Assembly: GCF_003012735.1 (NCBI RefSeq)
Contig: NZ_PXYI01000002.1
Coordinates: 496,001 to 560,000, forward strand
From: Allosphingosinicella deserti
Lineage (GTDB): Bacteria > Pseudomonadota > Alphaproteobacteria > Sphingomonadales > Sphingomonadaceae
DNA length: 64,000 bases
Direction of reading: 5' to 3'
Shown: one piece after another, positions 1-7,945 of the stretch
Numbering within the stretch: position 1 is the first letter of the stretch
How the letters are laid out: each line of letters starts with the position of its first letter
Program-made: the position numbers and the translations under genes
Notes under the pieces: generated by a model
Told to the model about the DNA's origin: nothing
Database searches by the model: none
Seen by the model: only the letters and a program-made list of their open reading frames with translations

Positions 1-1544
1 AGTCGACCCTGATCGGCCGGCTGCTCTACGATTCCAAGATGCTGTTCGAGGACCAGCTCGATGCGCTGGCCAGCGACAGCAAGCGCTCGGGCACGCAGGG
101 CGAGAAGCTCGATCTCGCCTTGCTCGTCGACGGCCTCGCCGCCGAGCGCGAGCAGGGCATCACGATCGACGTCGCCTATCGCTTCTTCACCACCGACAAG
201 CGCAAGTTCATCGTCGCCGACACGCCCGGCCACGAACAATATACGCGCAACATGGTGACGGGGGCCTCGACCGCCGATCTCGCCGTGATCCTGATCGACG
301 CCCGCAAGGGCGTGCTGACCCAGACGCGGCGGCACAGCTTCCTGGTCCACCTGCTCGGCATCCGCAACATCGTGCTTGCGGTGAACAAGATGGATCTGGT
401 CGGCTTCGATCAGGGGCGGTTCGATGCGATCGTCGCCGATTATGCCGCCTTCGCCCGCGAGGTCGGCCTCCAAAGCTTCACCGCCATTCCGGTGTCGGGC
501 CTCGATGGCGACAACGTCACCAGCCGCTCGGACGCGATGCCCTGGTATGACGGCCCGGCCTTGCTCGAGCATCTCGAAACGGTGCCGGTCGAGGCTGCCT
601 CCTACGCCGAAGAGCCGTTCCGGATGGCCGTCCAGTGGGTCAATCGACCGAACCAGAATTTCCGCGGTTATGCCGGTCGAATTGCCTCGGGCCGCGTCCG
701 GGTCGGAGACGCGATCTCCGTGCTTCCGGCCGGGCGCGCCTCGCATGTTGCGCGGATCGTCACCTTCGACGGCGATCTCGACGAGGCGGTTGCGGGCCAG
801 TCGGTGACTTTGACCCTTGCCGACGAGGTCGATTGCTCCCGCGGCGACATCATCGCGTCGGCGGCCGCCGAGCCGGAGCCGGTGTCGCGGCTCCAAGCGA
901 CCCTCGTCTGGATGTCGGACGAGGCGATGGTTCCGCACCGCTCCTACTGGCTCAAGATCGGCAGCCAGACCGTCACGGCCGCGATCGGCGGCATGGGTCC
1001 GATCGTCGACGTCAACACGATGGAGCAGCGCCGCGGCCTCACCCTCGCGCTCAACGATATCGGCCAGGTCGACATCGATCTCGATCGCCGCATCCCCGCC
1101 GTCCGCTACGCTGACAATCGGCGGCTCGGCGGCTTCATCCTAATCGACAAGGTCACCCATGCGACCGTGGCGGCCGGCCTCGTCCAAGCCTTCCCGAAGA
1201 GCGTGCTCAAGGCCAGCGACGCCGAGGATGAAAAGGGATCGATCCAGTGGATCGCCGGGTCCGGACGGCGGGCGCATGCCGCGCGGGCGGCGGAGCGCCT
1301 GGCGGCGCTCGGCCGTCCCGCCTTCGTGCTCGACGAGGCGGCGATCGCCGATCTTGCCAGCGACCTCGGCGAAGAGGCACAGGCGGAGCGGATTCGCCGC
1401 GCCCGCGAAGTCGCCAAGCTGATGGCGCGGGCCGGCGTGCACGTGCTGGTGACGCTCGAGGCTTCGGACGAACAGGCGCAGCCGGGCCGGCGGATCGACG
1501 CCGGCAGCAACGACGACGAAGGAGCGGACGAATGGGTGATCTGA
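1..1544 (+). CDS. cysN: Sulfate adenylyltransferase subunit 1 (CysN), 5' end missing
   Basis: GTPase subunit of ATP sulfurylase, which with CysD makes adenosine 5'-phosphosulfate (APS) from ATP and sulfate. The reading frame is already open at the left edge, which begins just after the P-loop (STLIGRLLYDSK). Visible GTPase motifs are EREQGITIDVAYRFF (switch I), DTPGHEQY (G3) and NKMDL (G4), followed by EF-Tu-like beta-barrel domains. The last ~100 residues are unlike a plain CysN. They align with an APS kinase (CysC): IQWIAGSG at the P-loop position, then LAALGRPAFVLDE, ERIRRAREVAKLMARAGVHVLVTLE. The GxxGxGKS P-loop is lost and the domain stops early in an acidic tail (GADEWVI). It therefore looks like a decayed CysNC fusion. 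cysJ follows 40 bp downstream. CysN identity is very sure; the APS-kinase remnant is an inference from alignment by eye. Confidence 0.95.
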   Translation, partial: STLIGRLLYDSKMLFEDQLDALASDSKRSGTQGEKLDLALLVDGLAAEREQGITIDVAYRFFTTDKRKFIVADTPGHEQYTRNMVTGASTADLAVILIDARKGVLTQTRRHSFLVHLLGIRNIVLAVNKMDLVGFDQGRFDAIVADYAAFAREVGLQSFTAIPVSGLDGDNVTSRSDAMPWYDGPALLEHLETVPVEAASYAEEPFRMAVQWVNRPNQNFRGYAGRIASGRVRVGDAISVLPAGRASHVARIVTFDGDLDEAVAGQSVTLTLADEVDCSRGDIIASAAAEPEPVSRLQATLVWMSDEAMVPHRSYWLKIGSQTVTAAIGGMGPIVDVNTMEQRRGLTLALNDIGQVDIDLDRRIPAVRYADNRRLGGFILIDKVTHATVAAGLVQAFPKSVLKASDAEDEKGSIQWIAGSGRRAHAARAAERLAALGRPAFVLDEAAIADLASDLGEEAQAERIRRAREVAKLMARAGVHVLVTLEASDEQAQPGRRIDAGSNDDEGADEWVI

Positions 1545-1584
1545 CCCGCGCCGCAGCGAAACACGAACGGGGACGACACGCGCG

Positions 1585-3411
1585 ATGACTGCCTTCAACT
1601 CCTTCGCCGAGGGGGCGCTCACCCTCGAACAATGGCAGCATGTCGAGGCGCTCGCACGGACGCTGACGCCGGCGCAGGCGCGCTGGATCAGCGGCTATTT
1701 CGCCGGCCTCGACGCCGGCCTGCTGCGCGGCGGCGCCCCCGCAGCGGACATCGCTGCGCCGGCGGCGGCGCAGGGCCGCACCCTCACCATTCTCTACGGC
1801 ACCGAGACCGGCAACAGCCGCGACCTCGCCAAGGCGCTTGCGGCGGCGGCGGCCGAACGGGGCCTGTCGCCCCAGATCGCCGACATGTCCGATTACAAGA
1901 CTCGGCTGCTCAAGGACGAGCAGGATCTGCTGGTCATCGTCAGCACCTATGGCGAAGGCGACCCCCCGCAGCCGGCGGTCGGCTTCTTCGAATTCCTCGA
2001 AGGCAAGCGCGCGCCGAAGCTGGAGAAGGTTCGCTTCTCCGTGCTCGCGCTCGGCGATTCGACCTACGAGAAATATTGCGAGGCCGGCAAGCGGATCGAT
2101 GCGCGGCTCGAGGAACTCGGCGCCACCCGCATCGGCGGCCGCGTGGATTGCGACATCGACTATGACGATCCCGCCGCGGCGTGGAGCAAGGCGGTGGTCG
2201 ACCGCCTCGCCGCCGATCTCGCGCAATCGGCAACGGCCCTGCCGGGCATTGCCGTCCCTTCCGCGATCCCGACCGGCGCCGGCACGCCCGCCTACGACAA
2301 GAAGAAGCCGTTCGGCGCGACCGTGATCGAGAATATCGCGATCGTCGGCCGGTATTCGTCGAAGGAAACCCGCCACATCGAGCTGGATCTCGCCGGCTCT
2401 GGTCTCACCTACGAGCCCGGCGACGCGCTCGGCATCGCCGCCGTCAACGATGCCGCCGTCGTGGGTCAGCTGCTGGAAGCAACCGGCCTCTCTGCGGACG
2501 CCGAGATCACCGTCAAGGGCGAGACCATCGCGCTTGCCGAGGCGCTCGAGAACAGGTTCGAAGTGGCGATCGCGTCGCCGCGTTTCCTCGATCAATGGGC
2601 CAAACTGACCGGTGCCGCCGAGCTCGAGGCATTGCGCGGGGAGGAGCGCGCCGCCGAGCGCCTGCTGTACCTGCGCAACCATCATGTCGTCGACATCGTC
2701 CGCAAATTCCCGTTGCCGGGAGTCGATGCCGACAGCCTGCTCGCCGGCCTGCGTCCGCTTCAGCCGCGCCTCTATTCGATCGCCTCGAGTCTCGCCGCGG
2801 CCCCGGACGAAGCGCATCTCACGGTCGCACCGGTGCGGTACACCTTGCATGGCGAGCCCCGCTCCGGCGTCGCGTCCAGCCAGCTCGCCGACCGGATCGA
2901 GATCGGCGACACCGTCCCGGTCTACATCCAGCACAATCCGCATTTCGGGCTGCCCAAGACCGACGCCCCGATCATCATGATTGGGGCCGGCACCGGCGTC
3001 GCGCCCTATCGCGGCTTCCTGCAGGAATGGGAGGCGACCGGCACGGAAGGGCGATCCTGGCTGTTCTTCGGCGAGCGCAATTTCCGTTCGGATTTCCTCT
3101 ACCAGACCGAGTGGCAGCAATGGCTGAAGGAGGGCGTGCTCACCCGCATGGACGTCGCCTTCTCGCGCGATCGCGGCCAGCCCAAGACCTATGTCCAGCA
3201 CCGCATGCTGCAGCAGGCGAAGGATCTCTACGCCTGGCTGGAGGAGGGCGCCCATGTCTATGTCTGCGGCGACGAGAAGAGCATGGCGCGCGACGTGCAC
3301 GAAACTTTGATCCAGATCGTGTCCGAGCAGGGCCGCGTCGATCGCGACACCGCCGAAGACTATGTCCGCCGCCTGGCGAGCGACCATCGCTACCAGCGCG
3401 ACGTCTACTGA
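1585..3411 (+). CDS. cysJ: Sulfite reductase flavoprotein alpha subunit (CysJ)
   Basis: Flavoprotein that takes electrons from NADPH through FAD and FMN and passes them to the CysI hemoprotein for six-electron reduction of sulfite to sulfide. The 608-residue product has the family order: N-terminal flavodoxin domain (ILYGTETGNSRDLAK about residues 69-83, STYGEGDPP near 125), FAD-binding domain with RLYSIASS near 395, and an NADPH-binding domain with GAGTGVAPYRGF near 472. It ends in the typical YVRRLASDHRYQRDVY, where the terminal aromatic stacks on the flavin in this family. Length is normal. It lies between cysN and cysI in one operon, with 16 bp to cysI. Confidence 0.97.
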   Translation: MTAFNSFAEGALTLEQWQHVEALARTLTPAQARWISGYFAGLDAGLLRGGAPAADIAAPAAAQGRTLTILYGTETGNSRDLAKALAAAAAERGLSPQIADMSDYKTRLLKDEQDLLVIVSTYGEGDPPQPAVGFFEFLEGKRAPKLEKVRFSVLALGDSTYEKYCEAGKRIDARLEELGATRIGGRVDCDIDYDDPAAAWSKAVVDRLAADLAQSATALPGIAVPSAIPTGAGTPAYDKKKPFGATVIENIAIVGRYSSKETRHIELDLAGSGLTYEPGDALGIAAVNDAAVVGQLLEATGLSADAEITVKGETIALAEALENRFEVAIASPRFLDQWAKLTGAAELEALRGEERAAERLLYLRNHHVVDIVRKFPLPGVDADSLLAGLRPLQPRLYSIASSLAAAPDEAHLTVAPVRYTLHGEPRSGVASSQLADRIEIGDTVPVYIQHNPHFGLPKTDAPIIMIGAGTGVAPYRGFLQEWEATGTEGRSWLFFGERNFRSDFLYQTEWQQWLKEGVLTRMDVAFSRDRGQPKTYVQHRMLQQAKDLYAWLEEGAHVYVCGDEKSMARDVHETLIQIVSEQGRVDRDTAEDYVRRLASDHRYQRDVY

Positions 3412-3427
3412 TTTTCAGGAAGAGACC

Positions 3428-5140
3428 ATGACCACCGACACCCATGACGTCGATCGCAGCACCGATCTGTCGCAGCCGCTCGATCGCCTTGGCCCCGACG
3501 AGACGCTGAAATACAACAGCGACTATCTCCGCGGCTCGATCGACCAGGGCCTGCTCGATCGGATCACCGGCGGGGTCAAGTTCGAAGACAACAAGCTGAT
3601 GAAGTTCCACGGAATCTATCAGCAGGACGACCGCGACATCCGCGACGAGCGCCGCCGCCAGAAGCTCGAGCCGGCTTATACCTTCATGGTCCGGGTCCGG
3701 CTTCCGGCCGGTGTCTGCACGCCCGAGCAATGGCTCAAGATCGATGCACTCGCCCGCGCCCATGGCGGCGATCAGATCCGCCTGACCACCCGCCAGACCT
3801 TCCAGTTCCACTGGGTGGTGAAGGAAGATCTGCGGCCGACGATCCAGGGCCTGCACGAAGTGTTGCTCGATACGATCGCTGCCTGCGGAGACGACGCGCG
3901 CACCGTGATGGCGACCGCGAACCCGGAGGATTCGGCGGTGCATGCCGAAGTGGCGGTGCTTTCGAAGCAGCTCAGCGACCATGTCATTCCGCGCACCCGC
4001 GCCTATCACGAAATCTGGTATGGCGAGCAGAAGGTCGCGACCTCCGAGGAGCAGGAGCCGCTCTACGGCAAGACCTATTTGCCGCGTAAGTTCAAGATCG
4101 GCTTCGTCGTCCCGCCGTCCAACGATATCGACGTCTATTCGCAGGATCTGGGCTTCATCGCCGTGTCGGGCGCGAACGGCCTCGAAGGCTTCAACGTCAC
4201 GATCGGCGGCGGCATGGGCCGCACCGACAACGAGCCGCGCACCTATCCGCGGCTTGGCGACGTGATCGGCTTCATCGCCAAGGACCGGCTGCTTGCCGCG
4301 GCCGACGCGATCATCTCGGTCCAGCGCGATTTCGGCAACCGCAAGGAACGCGCCCGCGCCCGTTTCAAATACACGGTCGACGACAAGGGCGTCGAATGGG
4401 TGAAGGCCGAGATCGAGCGCCGGATGGGCGCGCCGTTCGAACCGACCCGGCCGTTCGAATTCACCTCCAACGGCGATGTCTATGGCTGGCAGCGCACCGA
4501 CAACGGCCGCTTCAACTATACCTTGTTCATCGAGAACGGCCGGATCATCGACCGACCTGGCAAGCCGCTGCTGGAGGCGATCCGCGCGATCGCCCACATC
4601 CATCGCGGCAAGTTCCGCCTCACGCCGAATCAGAATCTGATCGTCGCCGACGTGGAGGCGGGAGATCGTGCCGGCATCGACGCGATCCTCGCCGAACATG
4701 GTCTCGCGGAGAATGGACGGACGAGCGCGCTCCGGCTGAATTCGATGGCGTGCGTGGCGATGCCGACCTGCCCGCTGGCGATGGCGGAAGCGGAGCGCTA
4801 CCTCCCGGATCTGATCGGCAGGCTCGAGACTTTGCTCGCCGCTCACGGTCTCGCCGATGAGCCAATCACGATGCGCATGACCGGCTGCCCGAACGGCTGT
4901 GCCCGTCCCTATGTGGCCGAGATCGCGTTCACCGGCCGTGCGCCGGGCAAGTACAATCTCTACATTGGCGGCGGTTTCCACGGCGAGCGCCTCAACCGCT
5001 TGTACCGCGAGAATATCGGCGAGCCGGCCATTCTCGAGATTCTCGGTGAGATGCTCGGCCGTTACGCGCGGGAGCGCGCGGCCGGCGAGCATTTCGGGGA
5101 TTTCGTGATGCGATCGGGTTATTTCGCCGAGCCGGCGTAG
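3428..5140 (+). CDS. cysI: Sulfite reductase hemoprotein beta subunit (CysI)
   Basis: Siroheme- and [4Fe-4S]-containing subunit that reduces sulfite to sulfide with electrons from CysJ. The 570-residue length matches enterobacterial CysI. The four cluster cysteines are visible in two motifs: MACVAMPTC (C-x5-C) near residue 440 and TGCPNGC (C-x3-C) near residue 484. I chose the ATG at 3428 because GGAAGAGACC lies just upstream and the protein then starts MTTDTHDVDRSTDLSQPLDRLGPDE, close to known starts; the open frame extends to 3362 but overlaps cysJ. It is the last gene of the cys run, and the next gene faces it. Confidence 0.97.
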   Translation: MTTDTHDVDRSTDLSQPLDRLGPDETLKYNSDYLRGSIDQGLLDRITGGVKFEDNKLMKFHGIYQQDDRDIRDERRRQKLEPAYTFMVRVRLPAGVCTPEQWLKIDALARAHGGDQIRLTTRQTFQFHWVVKEDLRPTIQGLHEVLLDTIAACGDDARTVMATANPEDSAVHAEVAVLSKQLSDHVIPRTRAYHEIWYGEQKVATSEEQEPLYGKTYLPRKFKIGFVVPPSNDIDVYSQDLGFIAVSGANGLEGFNVTIGGGMGRTDNEPRTYPRLGDVIGFIAKDRLLAAADAIISVQRDFGNRKERARARFKYTVDDKGVEWVKAEIERRMGAPFEPTRPFEFTSNGDVYGWQRTDNGRFNYTLFIENGRIIDRPGKPLLEAIRAIAHIHRGKFRLTPNQNLIVADVEAGDRAGIDAILAEHGLAENGRTSALRLNSMACVAMPTCPLAMAEAERYLPDLIGRLETLLAAHGLADEPITMRMTGCPNGCARPYVAEIAFTGRAPGKYNLYIGGGFHGERLNRLYRENIGEPAILEILGEMLGRYARERAAGEHFGDFVMRSGYFAEPA

Positions 5141-5161
5141 GGGCTGCAGCTGTCCACGCTT

Positions 5162-5185
5162 CGGGTCGGGCGATCGTCCGACCCG
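5162..5185. terminator. Inverted repeat between convergent cysI and BLUF genes
   Basis: CGGGTCGG (5162-5169) and CCGACCCG (5178-5185) form a perfect 8-bp stem with an 8-nt loop in the 54-bp gap between two convergent stop codons. There is no clear T-run, so it may end transcripts only weakly from either side. Confidence 0.45.
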
Positions 5186-5194
5186 GGAGCCCCT

Positions 5195-5626
5195 CTACCG
5201 TTTCGAGGCGAGGGTGAGTTCCTGGATCAGATAGAGAAGCTGCGGCGCGAGCACGGAGCGCGCCGGTGCCTGCGCGTCTTCGTCGAGCAGCGGCGCGATA
5301 TGCCGGTCGACGTAAAAGGAATTGCCGCAATAAGCGAGGCTCATCGTCCAGCCTTCGAATTGACGGTGGGGCGTGATCCGGTCCAGCACCAGGGTGACGC
5401 GGCGATGCCGGGTATCGCGGCCGATGCTGTCCATCACGGCCGCCACACCCTCGGGCGGTCCTTCCAGAACCTGGGCGAAATGGCCGCGCGCGGCGATCAG
5501 CGCGCCGGTCACGCCCAGGGTCGCGTTGCGCTCCCGCGAGACATCGAGGATGTTCTGCAGCCGCCCCGCCTCCTCGGGGAGCCGCAACAGACTCTCGCTG
5601 ACGTAGAGAAGCGTCTTCAGGCTCAT
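5195..5626 (-). CDS. BLUF-domain blue-light sensor protein
   Basis: Short, single-domain BLUF (sensor of blue light using FAD) protein of 143 residues. Family signature residues are present: the flavin-coupled Tyr in LLYVS (about residue 7), Asn in RERNATLGVTG (about 33), Gln in HFAQVLEGP (about 50) and the Trp/Met pair in FEGWTMSLAYC (about 91-93). No output domain follows, so signalling must go through a protein partner, as in other short BLUF proteins. The start is the ATG at 5626 because MSLKTLLYVS begins the fold; the open frame continues 21 codons upstream without family similarity. It faces cysI and is divergent from a FixJ-type regulator gene 220 bp away, the first gene of a signalling island. 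Confidence 0.93.
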   Translation of the reverse strand: MSLKTLLYVSESLLRLPEEAGRLQNILDVSRERNATLGVTGALIAARGHFAQVLEGPPEGVAAVMDSIGRDTRHRRVTLVLDRITPHRQFEGWTMSLAYCGNSFYVDRHIAPLLDEDAQAPARSVLAPQLLYLIQELTLASKR

Positions 5627-5804
5627 GCGGCGCTTTGATCCGGAAGGGGCAACGGGGCCAGGCGAGGCTCCGACCACTTGTATCCACAACGGAATAAATG
5701 GTTAATCAAGAATTTCAAGGGGCTGCGCGCGTCGTTTGGAGGAGCCGAACGCTCCGTGCGGGTGACTCAGGATTAGTACAGTATCGTTCTCCAACGGCCG
5801 GCGG

Positions 5805-5817
5805 GTTATAGGATGAG
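5805..5817. promoter_or_regulatory. TTATAGGATGAG element in the BLUF/response-regulator intergenic region
   Basis: On the minus strand this reads CTCATCCTATAAC, a CCTATAA-type -10 box that could serve the BLUF gene with a leader of about 170 nt. The same 12-mer (TTATAGGATGAG) recurs at 22722-22733, upstream of the sigma factor gene. It also lies 29 bp before the likely TTG start of the regulator on the plus strand, so its direction is uncertain. Confidence 0.4.
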
Positions 5818-5845
5818 TCCTGATTTGCGCGGGGAGTCCACAATC

Positions 5846-6493
5846 TTGCAGCCGGTTGTCCATATCATCGACGATGATCCTTCCGTCCGCGCCTCGACGA
5901 GCTATCTCCTGCGCAGCCACGGCTTCGCCACCCAGATTTACTCGGGCGGCGAGGAATTCTTCGTCGAAGCCAGGCTCGGCATGGGCTGCATCCTGCTCGA
6001 TCTGCGCATGCCGGACATGGACGGGTTCGCAGTTCAGGCCGAGCTCCTCCGCCGCGGCGTCGATCTGCCGCTGATCATCATGAGCGGCCACGGCGACGTC
6101 CGCTCCGCCGTCAAGGCGGTGAAGCTCGGTGCGTTCGAATTCCTGGAGAAGCCGTTTCAGGAGAACCTGCTCGTGGCGACGATCGAACAGGCGATCGCGA
6201 TCTCGTTGCGCGATCAGAACCGCCGCGCTCAGCGCAGCGAGGCCACCGCACGGCTGGCGCGGCTTTCCAAGCGCGAGACCCAGATCCTGCGTGGCCTGCT
6301 CGCGGGCATGACCAACAAGGAAATCGCGCGCCGTTTCGAGATCAGCCCGCGGACCGTGGAAATGCATCGCGCCAACATGATGCGCGACATGAACTGCGAC
6401 GCGTTGTCCGACGTCATCCGTCTGGCGATCGAGGCCGAGCTCGAACCGCTCGAGCGTGCCGGCGAGGCCGATGCCCACGAGCTCGCCGCCTGA
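5846..6493 (+). CDS. FixJ-type response regulator (receiver + LuxR HTH)
   Basis: DNA-binding response regulator of 215 residues. The N-terminal receiver has the acidic cluster HIIDDD, the phospho-acceptor Asp in ILLDLRMPDMDG, a signalling Thr/Ser position in IIMSGHGD and the conserved Lys in FLEKPF. The C-terminal LuxR/FixJ helix-turn-helix is LSKRETQILRGLLAGMTNKEIARRFEISPRTVEMHRANMM. I prefer the TTG at 5846, with GGGGAG 9 nt upstream and the receiver starting at once (QPVVHIIDDD), over the ATG at 5813, which has no good ribosome site. No kinase gene is adjacent; the FixL-like kinases at 10980 and 15377 are candidates. Targets are unknown. Confidence 0.9.
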   Translation: MQPVVHIIDDDPSVRASTSYLLRSHGFATQIYSGGEEFFVEARLGMGCILLDLRMPDMDGFAVQAELLRRGVDLPLIIMSGHGDVRSAVKAVKLGAFEFLEKPFQENLLVATIEQAIAISLRDQNRRAQRSEATARLARLSKRETQILRGLLAGMTNKEIARRFEISPRTVEMHRANMMRDMNCDALSDVIRLAIEAELEPLERAGEADAHELAA

Positions 6494-6645
6494 TTTTCGG
6501 ACGCGCGACAGGAGGCGAACGGTCGCCTGACGCTTGAGCGAGCCGATTTTCTCACGAATTCAGCGATAAAGCCTCGTTATCGACGCTGCAGCACTTGCGG
6601 AGTGGAGGGCGTGGGCTATGCTCCTCCCACTAGGAAGGGGGCTTC

Positions 6646-7032
6646 ATGGTACCGGCGACGGTCTACCTGGTCGAAGACGACGATGCCGTGCGGGCGTCCC
6701 TCTGCGCATTGCTCCAGCTTGCCGATATCGATGTCGCCGAATTTGCATCCGGCGGCGCCTTCGTGGCGGCACTCGGCAGGCTTTCGCCCGGCTGCGTCGT
6801 CCTCGACATGCGCATGCCCGGGATGGACGGTATCGCCGTTCTGCAGCACATGGCGGACCAGGGCGTGGATTGGCCCGTGCTGGTGATGACCGGCCATCCG
6901 GATCCGGGCATCGCCGCGGCCGTACTGAAGCGCGGCGCGATCGAGTTTCTGGAAAAGCCCTGCCGCGAAGAGGAGTTGTTCGCTGCCCTGACGCGCGGCT
7001 TCGAGGTTCTCGGCCAGGAGGTTTCCCTCTGA
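6646..7032 (+). CDS. Stand-alone receiver-domain response regulator
   Basis: A single receiver domain of 128 residues with no output domain. It carries YLVEDDD, the phospho-Asp in VVLDMRMPGMDG, a Thr in LVMTGHP and Lys in EFLEKPC. It is closest to the FixJ receiver class of its neighbours, so it may be a FixJ that lost its DNA-binding domain, or a phosphate sink or competitor in the same relay, like FixJ-associated single-domain regulators in other alphaproteobacteria. AGGAAGGGGG stands 4 nt before the ATG, so it appears actively translated. Confidence 0.88.
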   Translation: MVPATVYLVEDDDAVRASLCALLQLADIDVAEFASGGAFVAALGRLSPGCVVLDMRMPGMDGIAVLQHMADQGVDWPVLVMTGHPDPGIAAAVLKRGAIEFLEKPCREEELFAALTRGFEVLGQEVSL

Positions 7033-7260
7033 CCTGCGGTTCTCGTCCGCTTCGGAGCAAATTGGGCGCGCACGCGGTTCGCGGCCGCGGCAAAGGCACC
7101 GCGGTGATGACGGCGATCGTGCACGGGGGGCAGCCTGCGGCGGATCGTTATCGCACAGACAGGATGAAGCCGCTTCAGCCGGAGCGCAGCGTCGGGTATC
7201 TCGGTGCCTGGCGTTCGCGCGTCCGGAGCGGAGATCGAGCCGCAGCAACGGGGGCCACCG
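7033..7260. other. Gap between two response-regulator genes
   Basis: 228 bp with no convincing reading frame, repeat or hairpin. It may hold the promoter of the regulator at 7261, but I see no clear -35/-10 pair. Confidence 0.4.
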
Positions 7261-7896
7261 ATGGACGATCAGTATCCGATTTACATCGTCGATGACGATG
7301 CGCAGATCCGGACATCGCTCGGCGTATTGCTGGACGTCAATCGCTTGCCCTGCCGCGGCTTCCAGAGTGGCGATGCCTTCCTCGCCGCTCTGGCCGAACT
7401 GGAGCCGGGCTGCATTCTCCTGGACATCCGGATGCCGGGCTCCGACGGGCTGGCCGTTCTCTCCGAACTTCACGAACGCCAATATCGCTGGCCCGTGATC
7501 GTGATGACCGGCCATGCCGAAGTGGCGATGGCGGTCACGGCGATGAAGCTCGGGGCGATCGAGTTCCTCGAGAAGCCGTTCCGCGAAACCGACCTTCTCG
7601 ATGCGCTGTCGCGCGCGGCGACGGCGCTCCGCGAGGTGCAGGAAGATGAGGCAAGCCGCGGCGAAGCGCTGACCCTGGTCCGCAGCCTCACGCCGCGAGA
7701 GCTGCAGATGCTTCAGGCCCTGCTCAATGGATCGTCGAACAAGCAGATTGCCGACGAACTGGGAATCAGCATCCGCACGGTCGAGATGCACCGGGCGAGC
7801 GTGATGCGGAAGCTCGACGCCAAGTCGCTCGCCGATGCCGTGCTGCTCGCGGCAACCGCAGGCATGCGGCGCGTCGCGGTCGACGGTCGGAGCTGA
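7261..7896 (+). CDS. FixJ-type response regulator (receiver + LuxR HTH)
   Basis: 211-residue DNA-binding response regulator. The receiver has YIVDDD, phospho-Asp in ILLDIRMPGSDG, Thr in IVMTGHAE and Lys in FLEKPF. The LuxR-type HTH is LTPRELQMLQALLNGSSNKQIADELGISIRTVEMHRASVM. The ATG at 7261 places the receiver at residue 6 and has a GGGGG tract just upstream; the longer open frame to 7204 adds nothing family-like. It is the third receiver protein in a row here with no adjacent kinase, and faces the GGDEF-EAL gene 50 bp away. Confidence 0.9.
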   Translation: MDDQYPIYIVDDDAQIRTSLGVLLDVNRLPCRGFQSGDAFLAALAELEPGCILLDIRMPGSDGLAVLSELHERQYRWPVIVMTGHAEVAMAVTAMKLGAIEFLEKPFRETDLLDALSRAATALREVQEDEASRGEALTLVRSLTPRELQMLQALLNGSSNKQIADELGISIRTVEMHRASVMRKLDAKSLADAVLLAATAGMRRVAVDGRS

Positions 7897-7945
7897 GCGG
7901 GCGCTCGGCAAACCGCGCTGCGACGATCACTCCCCTCGCGTGCGA

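Noticed and set aside
1207-5092. Long minus-strand frames opposite cysN, cysJ and cysI
   Set aside because: They mirror well-recognised sulfate-assimilation genes and show no domain.
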